37,431 nucleotides of DNA from Chara braunii (GCA_003427395.1 BFEA01000677.1:690861-728291), one strand, 5' to 3'. Counted from the stretch's first letter, positions 10,258 through 19,703 are shown. The notes: a model not told the origin generated them from the letters alone. Made by a program: numbers and translations.

Positions 10258-11329
10258 CATCGAATTGTTCGGGCTATTGCCGATTAGGCGCCACGTGTCT
10301 TGTCACACATGTCAGGGCCCAGGGGCCTTTCTTTACCCCTCCTTCGTCCAACACCACTTCAACGAAGTGGAAGCCTTTCTTGAAGTTCCCCTTATTTCTC
10401 CCCCTCTCAACCTTGACATCAATCACTTCCTCTAAACCACCACTTCCATTCTTCTTCTTCTTCCGGGTCAAAAAGGTCACGAGTTAATACATGTTGTATT
10501 AAAAAAATAAAAATTAAAAAAAATTGGTTGATTATTGATCGGGCCAGCTAACGATGAAGTGGCCTTCGGATTGGGTGTATGAAAAAAGGACCGGTCGACA
10601 ATGGTACATCGAGGGTAGATTAGGAGACGATCTAGGTCATCTGATGACGAAGGGGCCGCCCGGATCCTCAGAATAAGTAAGACACATGCACCGGCAGCAC
10701 CGCAGGTCAGAGACTGCTAATTTTTCAGAACCCCCTGCGCATCACAAATGTGCTAAGCTCACATCCGTACTGAGCGGCTTCCCGTACCCTTACGGGAAAA
10801 TCCTACGAAGTACGGGTTTTGGCTGATCGAGAAAAGCGGGGTCAGTTTTCTTTTTCTTTTCTTTTTCTTGAAAAGGGGAGACTGGACAAAACTTATATTT
10901 TTCAGAAATGCCCCTGATGACTTTTCCGCGCGGACCACTAGCAACCGCGCCGAGAAATCCAACAAATGGTTAGGAATTAGTGTGAGCAGAAATTTCAATT
11001 TCTTGTGTAACACGCACGATTGTTTTTCAATTTTTTGCACGCCACGTAAACCCGTTCCCCTGCTTTGCATCTGTGCGCCATCTTCCCTTCTTGCTGCACA
11101 CTCCATTCTTGCATGCCCCTTCATCTTCCCGTGAGCAACTGCCTGTGTAATTGGGATGGTCGGATCAATGTGGGGAAACCGGGAATCGCGCACCACTTAA
11201 ACAACCACCCCAATCACACAGAACGTTTGACTCGCATCCTTCGACCTTTATGGAACCTTGGCCCTTCTTCTGTCCTGCTCATCTACACCTCGTGCTACCC
11301 GCACCTCGCGTTGATACCCCCCCGCCTTC
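10258..11329. other. No gene seen; pyrimidine tracts and A-rich stretch
   Basis: Contains a CT-rich stretch at about 10380-10480, an A-rich stretch at 10499-10525, a TTTTC-rich tract at about 10846-10870, and a short GCCCC-repeat-like piece near 10905-10925. The open frames here have no recognisable content. Confidence 0.5.
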
Positions 11330-11386
11330 CACACTATAAATTATCGCAGTCCCTTCCTCTTGCTCTCTTTGATCTCGGTTGCAATG
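11330..11386 (+). promoter_or_regulatory. Possible TATA-box promoter
   Basis: CTATAAATT at 11333-11341 is followed by a CT-rich leader (CCCTTCCTCTTGCTCTC) and an ATG at 11384. This is the spacing of a plant-type core promoter and 5' UTR. The ATG opens only a 29-codon frame ending TAG at 11471-11473, so if this was a gene start the gene is now broken or intron-split. Confidence 0.35.
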
Positions 11387-11556
11387 CTGCGTGAGCTATG
11401 CGCAAGGTCCACGGCATCGAACATGCTTGACGTGCCCAAGGAGTGGCGGAGTGACGACGTGGGACGGGCTTAGCGATAGACTTGGGGTAAGACAGTCGAA
11501 GTGACGGAGCGATGGTGGAGATCGAACGCTGCCAGCGGTAGGGTTTTGTGGCTATG

Positions 11557-11732
11557 GTTGGTGGAAGTTCGGATTGATTGGGGGTTGTGCCTGAGGGAAG
11601 CCAGCTGAGTGTGAAATTTTGACTAGTGAGCACTTACGGGCGCATTACCCGAACTTCATCTACCCGTTGGTGGAAGTTCGGATTGATTGGGGGTTGTGCC
11701 TGAGGGTAGATGTGTAGGCACTTACGGGCGCA
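11557..11732 (+). repeat. Interrupted direct repeat, 41 bp plus 15 bp
   Basis: A 41-base block (starting GTTGGTGGAAGTTCGGATTG) at 11557-11597 recurs exactly at 11666-11706. A linked 15-base block GCACTTACGGGCGCA at 11630-11644 recurs at 11718-11732. This is a tandem duplication with an indel between the parts. Confidence 0.92.
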
Positions 11733-11962
11733 ATCTGGGGAACTAGGGGCGTCGACCGTCTGCATGGATGCATGAGTGTGTTGGATTTCTCTCCCTTCCC
11801 CGATCCCTTACTGATCCAGGCGCCACGTATAGGTGTGGGGATCGCCGCTAACTCTTTCTGTCCTCTCCCCTGTGCACACAGAGGATCCAGACCAATTGGG
11901 CGGGTGTCGGCCCGCAATTCACCTCGACTACCGGGGATGTCAGCCGTCCGTGTTTCCGCGAC

Positions 11963-12514
11963 ATGGCTGGTATCTCCGCGACTCGGCTATGGTCGCACTC
12001 GTTCCTAACAACTAAACGGCGGCCACGACGACAGATCTTTGCACTCGCATTTGGACTAACAGAGGGAGTGAAAGAGAGAAAGAGAGAGAGAGATAAGGGT
12101 AAGGCAGGTTCCGTTGATCTGTGTATGGAGTCAGCGTGTGTCTTGGCAGACGTGAGCGCGGGCCATTGCTCGTGCTCAACCTTCACATCGGTTCCTCGCA
12201 GTGCACCACAGTCCTTCCCGATCGCAGACAACGATAGCGTGTACTGCGATGCGGACATACGGAACACTCTGCCACAAACCGAGCAGATTCACCTGTATAA
12301 ACCTGCTAGGGCCTGCCACATAGGAGGGAGTGGGTTCATGTTGATTGACGGGTTCTTTTCCCCTTCCCTGATCCTGCCCTACACTGATCCGACAGTGTTA
12401 CCATGGTCTGCGACACACGCCACGTGGCGGCCTCAGTTTAACTGTCGCTGGTGTCGCCAGGGAGATTCGTGTTCCTGGTGGAGATTAGTCCTGGGATACG
12501 AAGGTGTGGCTTGA
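11963..12514 (+). CDS. Hypothetical reading frame, 183 codons
   Basis: An uninterrupted frame from ATG 11963 to TGA 12512-12514. It has a basic start, an Arg/Lys/Glu-rich patch from a GA-rich tract near 12060-12090, and a Cys/Trp-rich end (QFNCRWCRQGDSCSWW). No domain or signal peptide is recognised. A competing frame at 11833-12015 reads protein-like just before it (GWYLRDSAMVALVPNN), so the region may be a broken or spliced gene. The frame could equally be chance in GC-rich DNA. Confidence 0.2.
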   Translation: MAGISATRLWSHSFLTTKRRPRRQIFALAFGLTEGVKERKRERDKGKAGSVDLCMESACVLADVSAGHCSCSTFTSVPRSAPQSFPIADNDSVYCDADIRNTLPQTEQIHLYKPARACHIGGSGFMLIDGFFSPSLILPYTDPTVLPWSATHATWRPQFNCRWCRQGDSCSWWRLVLGYEGVA

Positions 12515-13050
12515 TTCCCTGAACTCTCCCGCACCGCAGGGGCGCTCCCGGCTAACTTTCAGACCTGGGTTCCCCCGGCCCAGCCTGCATCAAGCCGCGC
12601 TGCACTGGGACGCCGCGCGGACTGGATGAGTCTAACACCCAGGCATGAACACTTCGTGCGTCTGGGGGCCTTTCGCTACCGAGTGAGCCTGAACCTAGCG
12701 GGAAAGGAGCAGTGAATTCCGGTTCCCCCGGTCCCTTTTCCTTTTTTTTTATCTTTCTTCCTTTCGATTTTGTCCATGGTCGGCCGGATAGCCCGTCGCT
12801 TGCAGCTCCCTGGGCCGAGCACAAGCTCTTGAAACAAAATCGGATAGACCCGGTCGTTTCGAGACCTCTTTTCCCTTCCCCGCTCTCTCTTTCGCCATTA
12901 ACCACAGCCCAAATTTGAGGAATGCCTTTGTACGAAACAGGAATCCCCCTTTCCACCCGGGTGATTTAACCCCACCGGCCAAAAATCGTCGGCCACACCC
13001 CCAATTACTCTGATCGGCGTTCGCAGGTACGGAGCGGCGCGCGGGGTGTG
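12515..13050. other. No gene seen
   Basis: GC-rich DNA with CT-rich patches near 12735-12770 and 12865-12895. No repeat or coding signal that I can support. Confidence 0.45.
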
Positions 13051-13057
13051 AGGTTGT

Positions 13058-13217
13058 GCATCACAGTACTCCAAAAGGTGTATCCAACTGCAATCACAGC
13101 CAAAGCTTGTTTTGTTTTTCAGGATGTGCGGATTTGTCATGGGCCGAAAATTTTGAAAACTTTCTGTGGCGACAAGTTATTTTGCTGCAAGGCTGAGGCC
13201 GTGTACTGGTGCTTTAG
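13058..13217. mobile_element. Probable diverged copy of the TTAA inverted-repeat family
   Basis: The right end (about 13166-13217) shares TGTGGCGACAAGTT, GCAAGGCTGAGGCCGTG and TACTGGTGCTTTAG with the right end of the element at 15242-15407. The left end near 13058-13070 (GCATCACAGTAC) is only a weak match to the terminal repeat, so that limit is a guess. It abuts the 5'-truncated LINE that starts at about 13218. Confidence 0.4.
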
Positions 13218-13833
13218 CCTACTCTTCAGGCCTGGGCTATATAGCTGTAGTCTGCAGAGGAGTACTTATGGATACAATTTGGGCGGCCAGGAATGGCAGA
13301 GTTTTTAGAGGAGAGGATAGACCACTATGCCAACAAAAACAGCAGATTAAAAGTACAATTAGTTTGATTATCAAAGCTGATTGGCAGAGGAGAAGCCTCC
13401 ATTGGTTTCACATGACCTGGCCAAGCGGCAACAGATTGGCAGAGATCAATCAGGAAGGCAGACTGACAATATGCACTTTGGCTATCCAACTCCCATGATT
13501 GGGTTACTTTTGGTGAGGAAGTGGGCAATTGGCCTACAGCACAGAGGTGGTAATTCGGGTTCAGTAGAGGCCGCATTAGGCTGCTGATATGGGTACGTAA
13601 TAAGGATTATATGGGGTCCAATGAGATTCACCAATTTTTACTGCGCCTCAAGGTTATTTGGAAAATAGGTTTATAAGTTGAGAGAAGGGACGCTGAACCC
13701 GGTTTTCAGCAGAGCCTAAAGTGGGTAACGGCCCCAGGATAACTCCGGGTGGAATTGTGAGGTCCCCGGCCTCTCTCAAGGGTTTTTTGAGTAATACATC
13801 TGTGCAACTTTCCAAAAAAAAAGGAAAAAAAAA
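13218..13833 (+). mobile_element. 5'-truncated LINE copy with 3' UTR and poly-A
   Basis: Only the last part of ORF2 remains (about 13230-13498, GYIAVVCRGVLMDTIWAAR, IKADWQRRSLHWFHMTW, NRLAEINQEGRLTI), closely matching 4165-4436 of the first LINE. A 3' UTR follows, carrying the family module (GACGCTGAACCCGGTTTTC at 13689, ACTCCGGGTGGAATTGTGAG at 13743), and then an A-rich tail at 13814-13834. 5' truncation is the normal outcome of incomplete target-primed reverse transcription. Confidence 0.9.
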
Positions 13834-13843
13834 AGACGTGGGA

Positions 13844-14060
13844 GAGATGAAAAGGTGGCGTGCAGGGCCAGCACGACGGGAATATCGGGGTGGGTGCATC
13901 TGGGGCAAGGGGGCACCCCGGTCTTTGTGACCTTGTCAGTGGAAAGGTGGGCGCATCAGATAGCTTACCATTTATCATTCCAGTTTGTAAGAAGTGAGAT
14001 CCTGTGAGATATGAAAAGGTGGCCTGCAGGGCCAGCACCGCAGGAATATGGGGGTGGGTG
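13844..14060 (+). repeat. About 53-bp direct repeat flanking a short spacer
   Basis: 13844-13896 and 14006-14060 share GAGATGAAAAGGTGGC, TGCAGGGCCAGCAC and GGAATATSGGGGTGGGTG, with small differences. It lies just 3' of the LINE poly-A tail. No coding content. Confidence 0.8.
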
Positions 14061-14180
14061 GGAGCCCTTCAAAAACGTGGGCGCTTCACGCCTTGTAAAA
14101 AAGCAAAAGAGAAACTCACGGACGTTTTTTTGTTTTTTTTCAAATGTCCAATGTGTTGTAAAGGCCAGTCACTGAGTGAA

Positions 14181-14283
14181 CTACCTTATTCCCCCCGTAC
14201 AGTCATTATAGCTGTATTTAGACTGAAAGATACCTCAAATACAGCAATAATGACCGTACGTTGTATTCGGGGGAAGAAGGTAG
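14181..14283. repeat. Long near-perfect hairpin (miRNA-precursor-like or small MITE)
   Basis: Arms 14196-14219 and 14237-14260 pair at 22 of 24 positions around a 17-base loop. Outside them, 14181-14195 pairs with 14269-14283 at 14 of 15, with an 8-base bulge on the right. That gives roughly 39 paired bases per arm. The size suits a plant miRNA precursor or a small inverted-repeat transposon. The sequence alone does not decide between them. Confidence 0.85.
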
Positions 14284-15060
14284 GGGAAGGACAGTAAGAC
14301 TGCTTCAGTGGGTGCTACCCTGTCTGAACCTAGGGTCCATACTCTCTTGGGCCTGTAGTAGATTGTCTGGGCCTGGCGTCCAAAGTTCCCGCTCGACAAG
14401 GTTCGTCCTATTCCGCTTCCACCACGGCTGGGTAACCTATCAGCCCTGGTGCCTATCACTGCTGTTCGGCCCATTGGTAGGGCAATGGTCCTGACTCCTG
14501 AGTGGTGGTCACACTAAGGTAGGATAGTGGATAGGGGGTGTGCTAGGAGTGTTGACGTGAGGATGGGATGGGATGTGGTCTCATATTCCAGGACACCGGC
14601 GGCTCACAGCTACAGATGATCACTGTGAACTCACGGACGTTTTCACTCGTACTTGCACAGGTTCATCCGTGGAGGCTCCGCCGATGTGCCGGATCGAGGA
14701 AATCAAGTGCTTTGCGCCCCTTCACTGCTTGGAGGCCCTTTAGAAATAGGCAGTTCTTCTTCTGCCCAGTTGCCTCCTGGAACTGGGTTGGCGCTCAACC
14801 AGGAGCTAGGCCGACTATTTGCTCAAGGCATGGATCCACGGTGAGTCGCCTGATCAAAATAGCTCAGGGTTCGACAATCCTTGGTGAAAAGTCCAAGTTT
14901 TCCCTCCAACACAACTGGACCAGTAGGGTTCCAAGAAGACTTAATTTTTTAATTGAAAGCAAAATACCCTTTAATCTTGTTGGACCAATTGCGGGCCCCA
15001 GAACTCGTCTCATAAATGTAAAATACTGATACTGACCGTGGGATCACGAGTACTGAACGA
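14284..15060. other. No gene seen
   Basis: Mixed sequence with short open frames but no motif. ACTCACGGACGTTTT occurs both at about 14114 and about 14630, a possible dispersed repeat. Confidence 0.45.
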
Positions 15061-15074
15061 CAGGTTTTGGGTCA

Positions 15075-15164
15075 CTCAAGTGCCACACAAACTCTTTTCT
15101 ATCCTATCCCCTTGCTATACTCAACTGCCACACAAACCCTTTTCTATCCTATCCCCTTGCTAGT
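15075..15164 (+). repeat. 45-bp tandem duplication
   Basis: 15075-15119 and 15120-15164 are nearly identical (TGCCACACAAAC.CTTTTC, TATCCTATCCCCTTGCTA). The second copy runs into TAGTGGGACCATGCCCCTG, the terminal motif shared by the elements ending near 24210 and 25428. Confidence 0.92.
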
Positions 15165-15241
15165 GGGACCATGCCCCTGTCCAGATTCTACAGGTAATTG
15201 AAAATAAAAACAAAAAAAGAACAAAGAGAGACCAGAATCGA

Positions 15242-15407
15242 AGCACCAGTATATGGGCACCTGGGCCGCCGGCCTGACACCTAAAATTCTGGAGGCGCGA
15301 AACCGCGACCGCCGATCTAATTTATCAACGGCGGGCTCGGCGTTCCGGCCTCTTTTTCTTGTGGCCACAAGTTTCGGACTGCAAGGCTGGGGCCGTGTAC
15401 TGGTGGT
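15242..15407. mobile_element. TTAA-family inverted-repeat element, diverged 166-bp copy
   Basis: The right end GGGGCCGTGTACTGGTGGT is followed by TTAA (15408-15411). The left end AGCACCAGTATATGGGC at 15242 is its diverged inverse, preceded by TCGA rather than TTAA. The interior differs from the 199-bp copies but shares a CCGCCGATC block with the fragment at 34820. Non-autonomous, no coding capacity. Confidence 0.65.
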
Positions 15408-15411
15408 TTAA

Positions 15412-15790
15412 GAAAAGGGAAAATTTCCGAGATGCCCCTCTTTCGTTTATTTATTTGTGGTATGCCCCTCGGCCTGTTGTGCCCCTGGGGCCTCTCACGT
15501 TCGCAGCAGGCCCCTGTCAGTGAGGGGTGCAACTTTCTAGCATGCCCCTGTGGCCTTTGGTGGCACGTGCGGCCCTTCCCCTGGCCATGGGAGGGGAGCT
15601 AAAGGGCCATACTGGAAATTTGGAAGAGGTACCTGTGGAGCCATATTGAACATATTTGGGGTTTTCAGGAAACTTCAAATATTGTCAGAGAGGCGCCACA
15701 GGGTAACTTAAAGGCGGATGTCAGAGGGACATTCCGCAAATAAATGGAAGTCGGAGGGGGCATTTAGAAATGCTTTTTCCCAAGAACTTT
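15412..15790. repeat. GCCCC-rich fold-back element 1
   Basis: The left end (GGGAAAATTTCCGAGATGCCCC, then TTTATTTATTTGTGGTATGCCCC) is matched in inverted order by the right end (GCATTTCTAAATGCCCCCTC, TTTATTTGCGGAATG on the minus strand, at about 15735-15790). The interior carries GCCCCT or its complement about every 20-40 bases. No coding potential. It directly abuts the TTAA-family element at 15242-15407. Confidence 0.65.
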
Positions 15791-15827
15791 TTTTTTTCTT
15801 TTTAGTTTCAACTCTTTTTTTTTTGGG

Positions 15828-16204
15828 ATAATTTGCGAAAGACCCCCATAAGTTGAGATACATGCCAAATTGCCCCTGAAAGATGTGGGTAGAACGGAAT
15901 GCCCTTTTGGACTGAAATCTTTGTGTTGTGCCCCTGTCAGGCGGGTGTGCATCTTTGCAATCTGGACCTCCCCGTTTGGGCCTTTGCTTTTTGCAATAGT
16001 GCCTAGGAAAAGTTGGCAAGTACTGGGGCATTTTGCAAAGTTGGACGGTACCCGGTAGGGGTGTATTGCAAAGATGGGGGTCCAACCGACGCTAGGGGCA
16101 TTTCACAAAATACTTGTTTTGTCAGAGAGGTATTCCGCTCTGCCCAGATCTTTTAGGGGCATTTTGGCATATATCTCAACTTGTGGGGGTAATTTGCAAA
16201 TTAT
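15828..16204. repeat. GCCCC-rich fold-back element 2, 73-bp arms
   Basis: The arms 15828-15900 and 16132-16204 are inverted copies with no gaps and about 63 of 73 matches by eye. They share ATAATTTGC, ACCCCCA.AAGTTGAGATA and ATGCCAAA.TGCCCCT. The inverted similarity continues more weakly inward, with regularly spaced GCCCC groups. No open frame of interest. It is probably a non-autonomous fold-back transposon. Confidence 0.85.
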
Positions 16205-16385
16205 TAAATTAATAAATTATCCCTTCTTTTTCTTTTTCTTTTCTTTTTTTTTTTTTTTTTTTTTTAAGAACCAACTTTGCATTTCATGACCCAGAAAAAG
16301 GAGGCCCGGAAACCCTCCACAAACAACCCGGAGGAAAATTTTTTCCTTTTTTCTCATTGGTGTCATTTTTGGAATGTTGAATTCT

Positions 16386-16540
16386 TCTTTTTTTTTTTTT
16401 TTTTGAGAAACATAGCGCTTTTCATTACAAATGAGACCACCGGGGCCCGGGAACACACCCCTACATATCAACCCGGTACAAACCTGCTGAGGCCATGCTC
16501 AGCTTAGGCTCCTGGAAACCGGGTCCAATGTCCCTTGAAG
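16386..16540 (-). mobile_element. LINE 3' tail, minus strand
   Basis: A T-run at 16386-16404 is a poly-A tail on the minus strand. Reading that strand upstream gives the family 3' UTR module (GGGACATTGGACCCGGTTTC, then CAGGAGCCTAAGCTGAG). The 5' limit is unclear; the stretch to about 16840 is non-coding. A second T-run at about 16226-16265 may be the tail of another minus-strand insertion. Confidence 0.7.
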
Positions 16541-16848
16541 GTACAATGAATCTATCCTAGGTACAAGCCATAAGAACCACGAACCTAACCAGCACTTAAG
16601 AACATCAGGAGTCTGTGGATGAACATATACTTCTGAAAATTGCAACATCAAGCACAGATCCAAAGTCCTAATCTCGGCGCAAACTGACTGACTAAGGGCA
16701 TCAATCACACGAGGGAACGGCGTTGTACAGATGTTTCCAACAGATATCGCAATCATTCATAAGAACTCTATACGAAGGCCTTCAAACTACACCATGAACC
16801 AGGAATGGAAAACTAAGCAGACCATAGAGGACGAATGCAACTACCAAT

Positions 16849-17055
16849 TTAAACCACCAGTACCTCGCTCAGCTATTGAATCCGAGCCTCCCAGCACGCT
16901 GCGCACCAAGTCCTGCCGAACCGCCGTCGCAATTTTCTTTTTCGTTTTGCCTGCGGCCTCCAGCCAATGCGGTCCGGCAGGCCGAGGCCCAAATGGCGCG
17001 GCGCGTATACGGGAAGCGCCGCGGCCGATAGCTGGGCCAGGTACTGGTGGTTTAA
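16849..17055. mobile_element. TTAA-flanked inverted-repeat element, 199 bp (copy A)
   Basis: ACCACCAGTACC at 16853 and GGTACTGGTGGT ending 17051 are terminal inverted repeats, flanked on both sides by TTAA (16849-16852, 17052-17055). The similarity extends inward (CTCAGCTAT against GATAGCTGGGCC). The interior is GC-rich with no coding capacity. A copy of the same length at 27042-27240 differs at about nine positions by eye. The TTAA target duplication is characteristic of piggyBac-type elements. A TA duplication with AACC ends cannot be excluded, because TTAA is palindromic. Confidence 0.88.
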
Positions 17056-17089
17056 GTAAATAAAAAACAAAGCATGAAATAACTGAACA

Positions 17090-17248
17090 TCAAACTGCCT
17101 TGCGACGTAGATAGGTCAACCGAGACCTGCTGTAGTCCTTGGACATGCTGAAGCACTGCCACCGCAGCCGCGCGCTCTCCCACTGCGTCCAGATGCGCTG
17201 CTCCGCCTTCCATGCTTTCCTAATGACCGAGGCAGTAGAGGTGGTGTG
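17090..17248 (-). pseudogene. Short protein-like frame, unrecognised
   Basis: A minus-strand frame of 52 codons open between stops reads VIRKAWKAEQRIWTQWESAR then MSKDYSRSRLTYLRRKAV and stops. The Trp/Arg/Lys-rich, helical look recalls linker or tail regions of LINE or host proteins, but I cannot place it. It has no start codon of its own, so it would be an exon or a relic. Confidence 0.22.
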
Positions 17249-17694
17249 TCATGAATATACAGCGCACAGCCTTTGGATGGTGAAAAAGGAGGCCCCCCTT
17301 ACAGCAAAGGCTTGAGGGGAGGACGGCTCCTCTGGTGTCTAGATCCTGTTAGGTATAGAGGTTGGTATAGAGGTCAGATGTGGAGTGTGGAGCTGCCAGG
17401 ATGCCATGGCGTAAGAGTGCAAGGCACTTCCTACCCACTCAAGGGCTAGGCTACGCCAGGGCACTGTCGCCATAGCTCTCACACAGCTATGGTGCCTTGC
17501 AGGGTAGGCGCCTCGTGAAAGATCAGCGTCCACATGACCCGACGTTGTATCCTACTCAGCCGCCGCTGACGACCAGGCGCCGCCACCGCCGCTATCGCCG
17601 CTACATTAGCGCATATTTCGCGCAGCCTCCCGAGGCCTTCTTCTCGAATGTTGAGTTCTTGGTCATACCTGTGCACAACCCACCGTGGGGCCAA

Positions 17695-17801
17695 GTCCCA
17701 CTTGCAGCGTTGAGTTTCTTCACCGCGCCAACCTGGACCTGTTTTCTCCACAAGCACGTCCAGATTTGGGCGTTAAGGAAACTCAACGCTGCTTGTGGGA
17801 C
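17695..17801. repeat. 44-bp-arm hairpin
   Basis: Arms 17695-17738 and 17758-17801 pair at about 36 of 44 positions around a 19-base loop, with a 15-base perfect core GCAGCGTTGAGTTTC. Pairing continues more loosely outward (GCACA..GGG..AGTCCC). The open frames on both strands mirror each other because of this palindrome. Candidate small-RNA precursor or fold-back remnant. Confidence 0.82.
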
Positions 17802-18110
17802 TCTACCCATCATGTGCTGAAGCAACATCGCAACTGAATGAACACCAAATATAAGGCCTGGGGCATAGCTCCACTACTCACCAAATATACAAAATGAGAA
17901 TGAATATTCCGCGAGAGCATGGGAAGATACACCCCCATATTCTCTGTCTTGTGTGCAACTGGTGACTAGTGTAGGGAGGCCCATCCACTTAAAAGTCCAA
18001 TAGATAGAATGATAATAATAAGGGGCAAGTACGTTTATATGTTCGTAACTCAGGCCTGCAGTGGTGTCATGGCGGAGGTTTCATTAAGGCGGTTGTGTCT
18101 TTTTTCTTTT

Positions 18111-19022
18111 NNNNNNNNNNNNNNNNNNNNNNNNNNNNNNNNNNNNNNNNNNNNNNNNNNNNNNNNNNNNNNNNNNNNNNNNNNNNNNNNNNNNNNNNNN
18201 NNNNNNNNNNNNNNNNNNNNNNNNNNNNNNNNNNNNNNNNNNNNNNNNNNNNNNNNNNNNNNNNNNNNNNNNNNNNNNNNNNNNNNNNNNNNNNNNNNNN
18301 NNNNNNNNNNNNNNNNNNNNNNNNNNNNNNNNNNNNNNNNNNNNNNNNNNNNNNNNNNNNNNNNNNNNNNNNNNNNNNNNNNNNNNNNNNNNNNNNNNNN
18401 NNNNNNNNNNNNNNNNNNNNNNNNNNNNNNNNNNNNNNNNNNNNNNNNNNNNNNNNNNNNNNNNNNNNNNNNNNNNNNNNNNNNNNNNNNNNNNNNNNNN
18501 NNNNNNNNNNNNNNNNNNNNNNNNNNNNNNNNNNNNNNNNNNNNNNNNNNNNNNNNNNNNNNNNNNNNNNNNNNNNNNNNNNNNNNNNNNNNNNNNNNNN
18601 NNNNNNNNNNNNNNNNNNNNNNNNNNNNNNNNNNNNNNNNNNNNNNNNNNNNNNNNNNNNNNNNNNNNNNNNNNNNNNNNNNNNNNNNNNNNNNNNNNNN
18701 NNNNNNNNNNNNNNNNNNNNNNNNNNNNNNNNNNNNNNNNNNNNNNNNNNNNNNNNNNNNNNNNNNNNNNNNNNNNNNNNNNNNNNNNNNNNNNNNNNNN
18801 NNNNNNNNNNNNNNNNNNNNNNNNNNNNNNNNNNNNNNNNNNNNNNNNNNNNNNNNNNNNNNNNNNNNNNNNNNNNNNNNNNNNNNNNNNNNNNNNNNNN
18901 NNNNNNNNNNNNNNNNNNNNNNNNNNNNNNNNNNNNNNNNNNNNNNNNNNNNNNNNNNNNNNNNNNNNNNNNNNNNNNNNNNNNNNNNNNNNNNNNNNNN
19001 NNNNNNNNNNNNNNNNNNNNNN
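18111..19022. other. Assembly gap (912 Ns)
   Basis: A run of N, placed between homopolymer- and TIR-rich flanks. Nothing can be said of its content. The long reading frames reported across it by ORF callers are artefacts of N. Confidence 0.99.
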
Positions 19023-19122
19023 CGGAAAAAAAAAAAAAAAAACACTTTTTTTTTCTCCTTGCCCCCGCGGTGCGGCGCAGCGCGACCGAAAAAAAAGAAA
19101 AAGGACACAACCGCCTCCCGTC

Positions 19123-19338
19123 CACACCCCAGATTGGCCACGGCCGAGATGTCTCGGCGACACCCCAGATTGGCCACAGCCGAGATGTCTCTGCCACACC
19201 CCAGATTGGCCACGGCCGAGATGTCTCGGCCACACCCCAGATTGGCCACGGCCGAGATGTGTTGGCCTCACACCAGATTGGCCACGGCCGAGATGTCTCA
19301 GCCACACCCCAGATTGGCCATGGCCCAGATGTATAGGC
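19123..19338. repeat. 36-bp minisatellite, six copies
   Basis: Six head-to-tail units start at 19123, 19159, 19195, 19231, 19267 and 19303, with consensus CACACCCCAGATTGGCCACG then GCCGAGATGTCTCGGC. Each intact unit contains the palindrome CCGAGATGTCTCGG. Two more units lie 2.6 kb away at 21934-22005. Confidence 0.96.
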
Positions 19339-19703
19339 CAAACCCCGGCCGTGGGCCGACCATGGTTTTTTTTTTTTTTTTTCCAGCCGTGGCACGGCGT
19401 GACCTAAGGAAAAAAAAATAAAAACACTTTTTTTTCTCCTTGCCCCCGCTGTGCGGCGCGGCGCGACCGAAAAAAAAGAAAAAGGACACAACCGCCTTAA
19501 TGAAACCTCCGCCCTGACATCACTGCCGGCCTGAGTTACGAACGCCTTTTCGAACTCAGGCCCTGACACAGACGCCGATGCCTGTTTTTTCTGACCATTA
19601 CGAACTCCCATGTGACATAAACGTACTTCCCCTCATAAGAATAATAAGAAGAAGAAGAAGAACAAGAAGAAGAACAAGAAGTGGGATTTAGAGCCAGAGT
19701 TGC

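Larger units (their letters stand above)
18041..19543. mobile_element. TIR element with assembly gap and minisatellite inside
   Basis: The left arm 18041-18110 and right arm 19474-19543 are inverted copies with about 66 of 70 matches, starting GTTCGTAACTCAGGCC; the left arm then runs into the gap. A further inverted pair lies outside (GGGGCAAGTACGTTTAT from about 18022; its inverse at 19617-19632), with extra sequence between on the right side. A 75-base segment at 19041-19116 is repeated at 19423-19497. No transposase is visible; 912 bases are unknown. Long TIRs would suit a Mutator-like or fold-back element, but this is inference. Confidence 0.72.

Noticed and set aside
10759-11196. 145-codon minus-strand gene
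   Set aside because: Low-complexity Lys-rich stretch from a pyrimidine tract and no recognisable domain.
16877-17063. Coding sequence inside the TTAA elements
   Set aside because: Open frames in copies A and B are not shared in C or D and only reflect GC-rich inverted repeats.
18009-19611. Very long open frames across the gap on both strands
   Set aside because: They consist mostly of N and continue into minisatellite or homopolymer sequence; not coding evidence.
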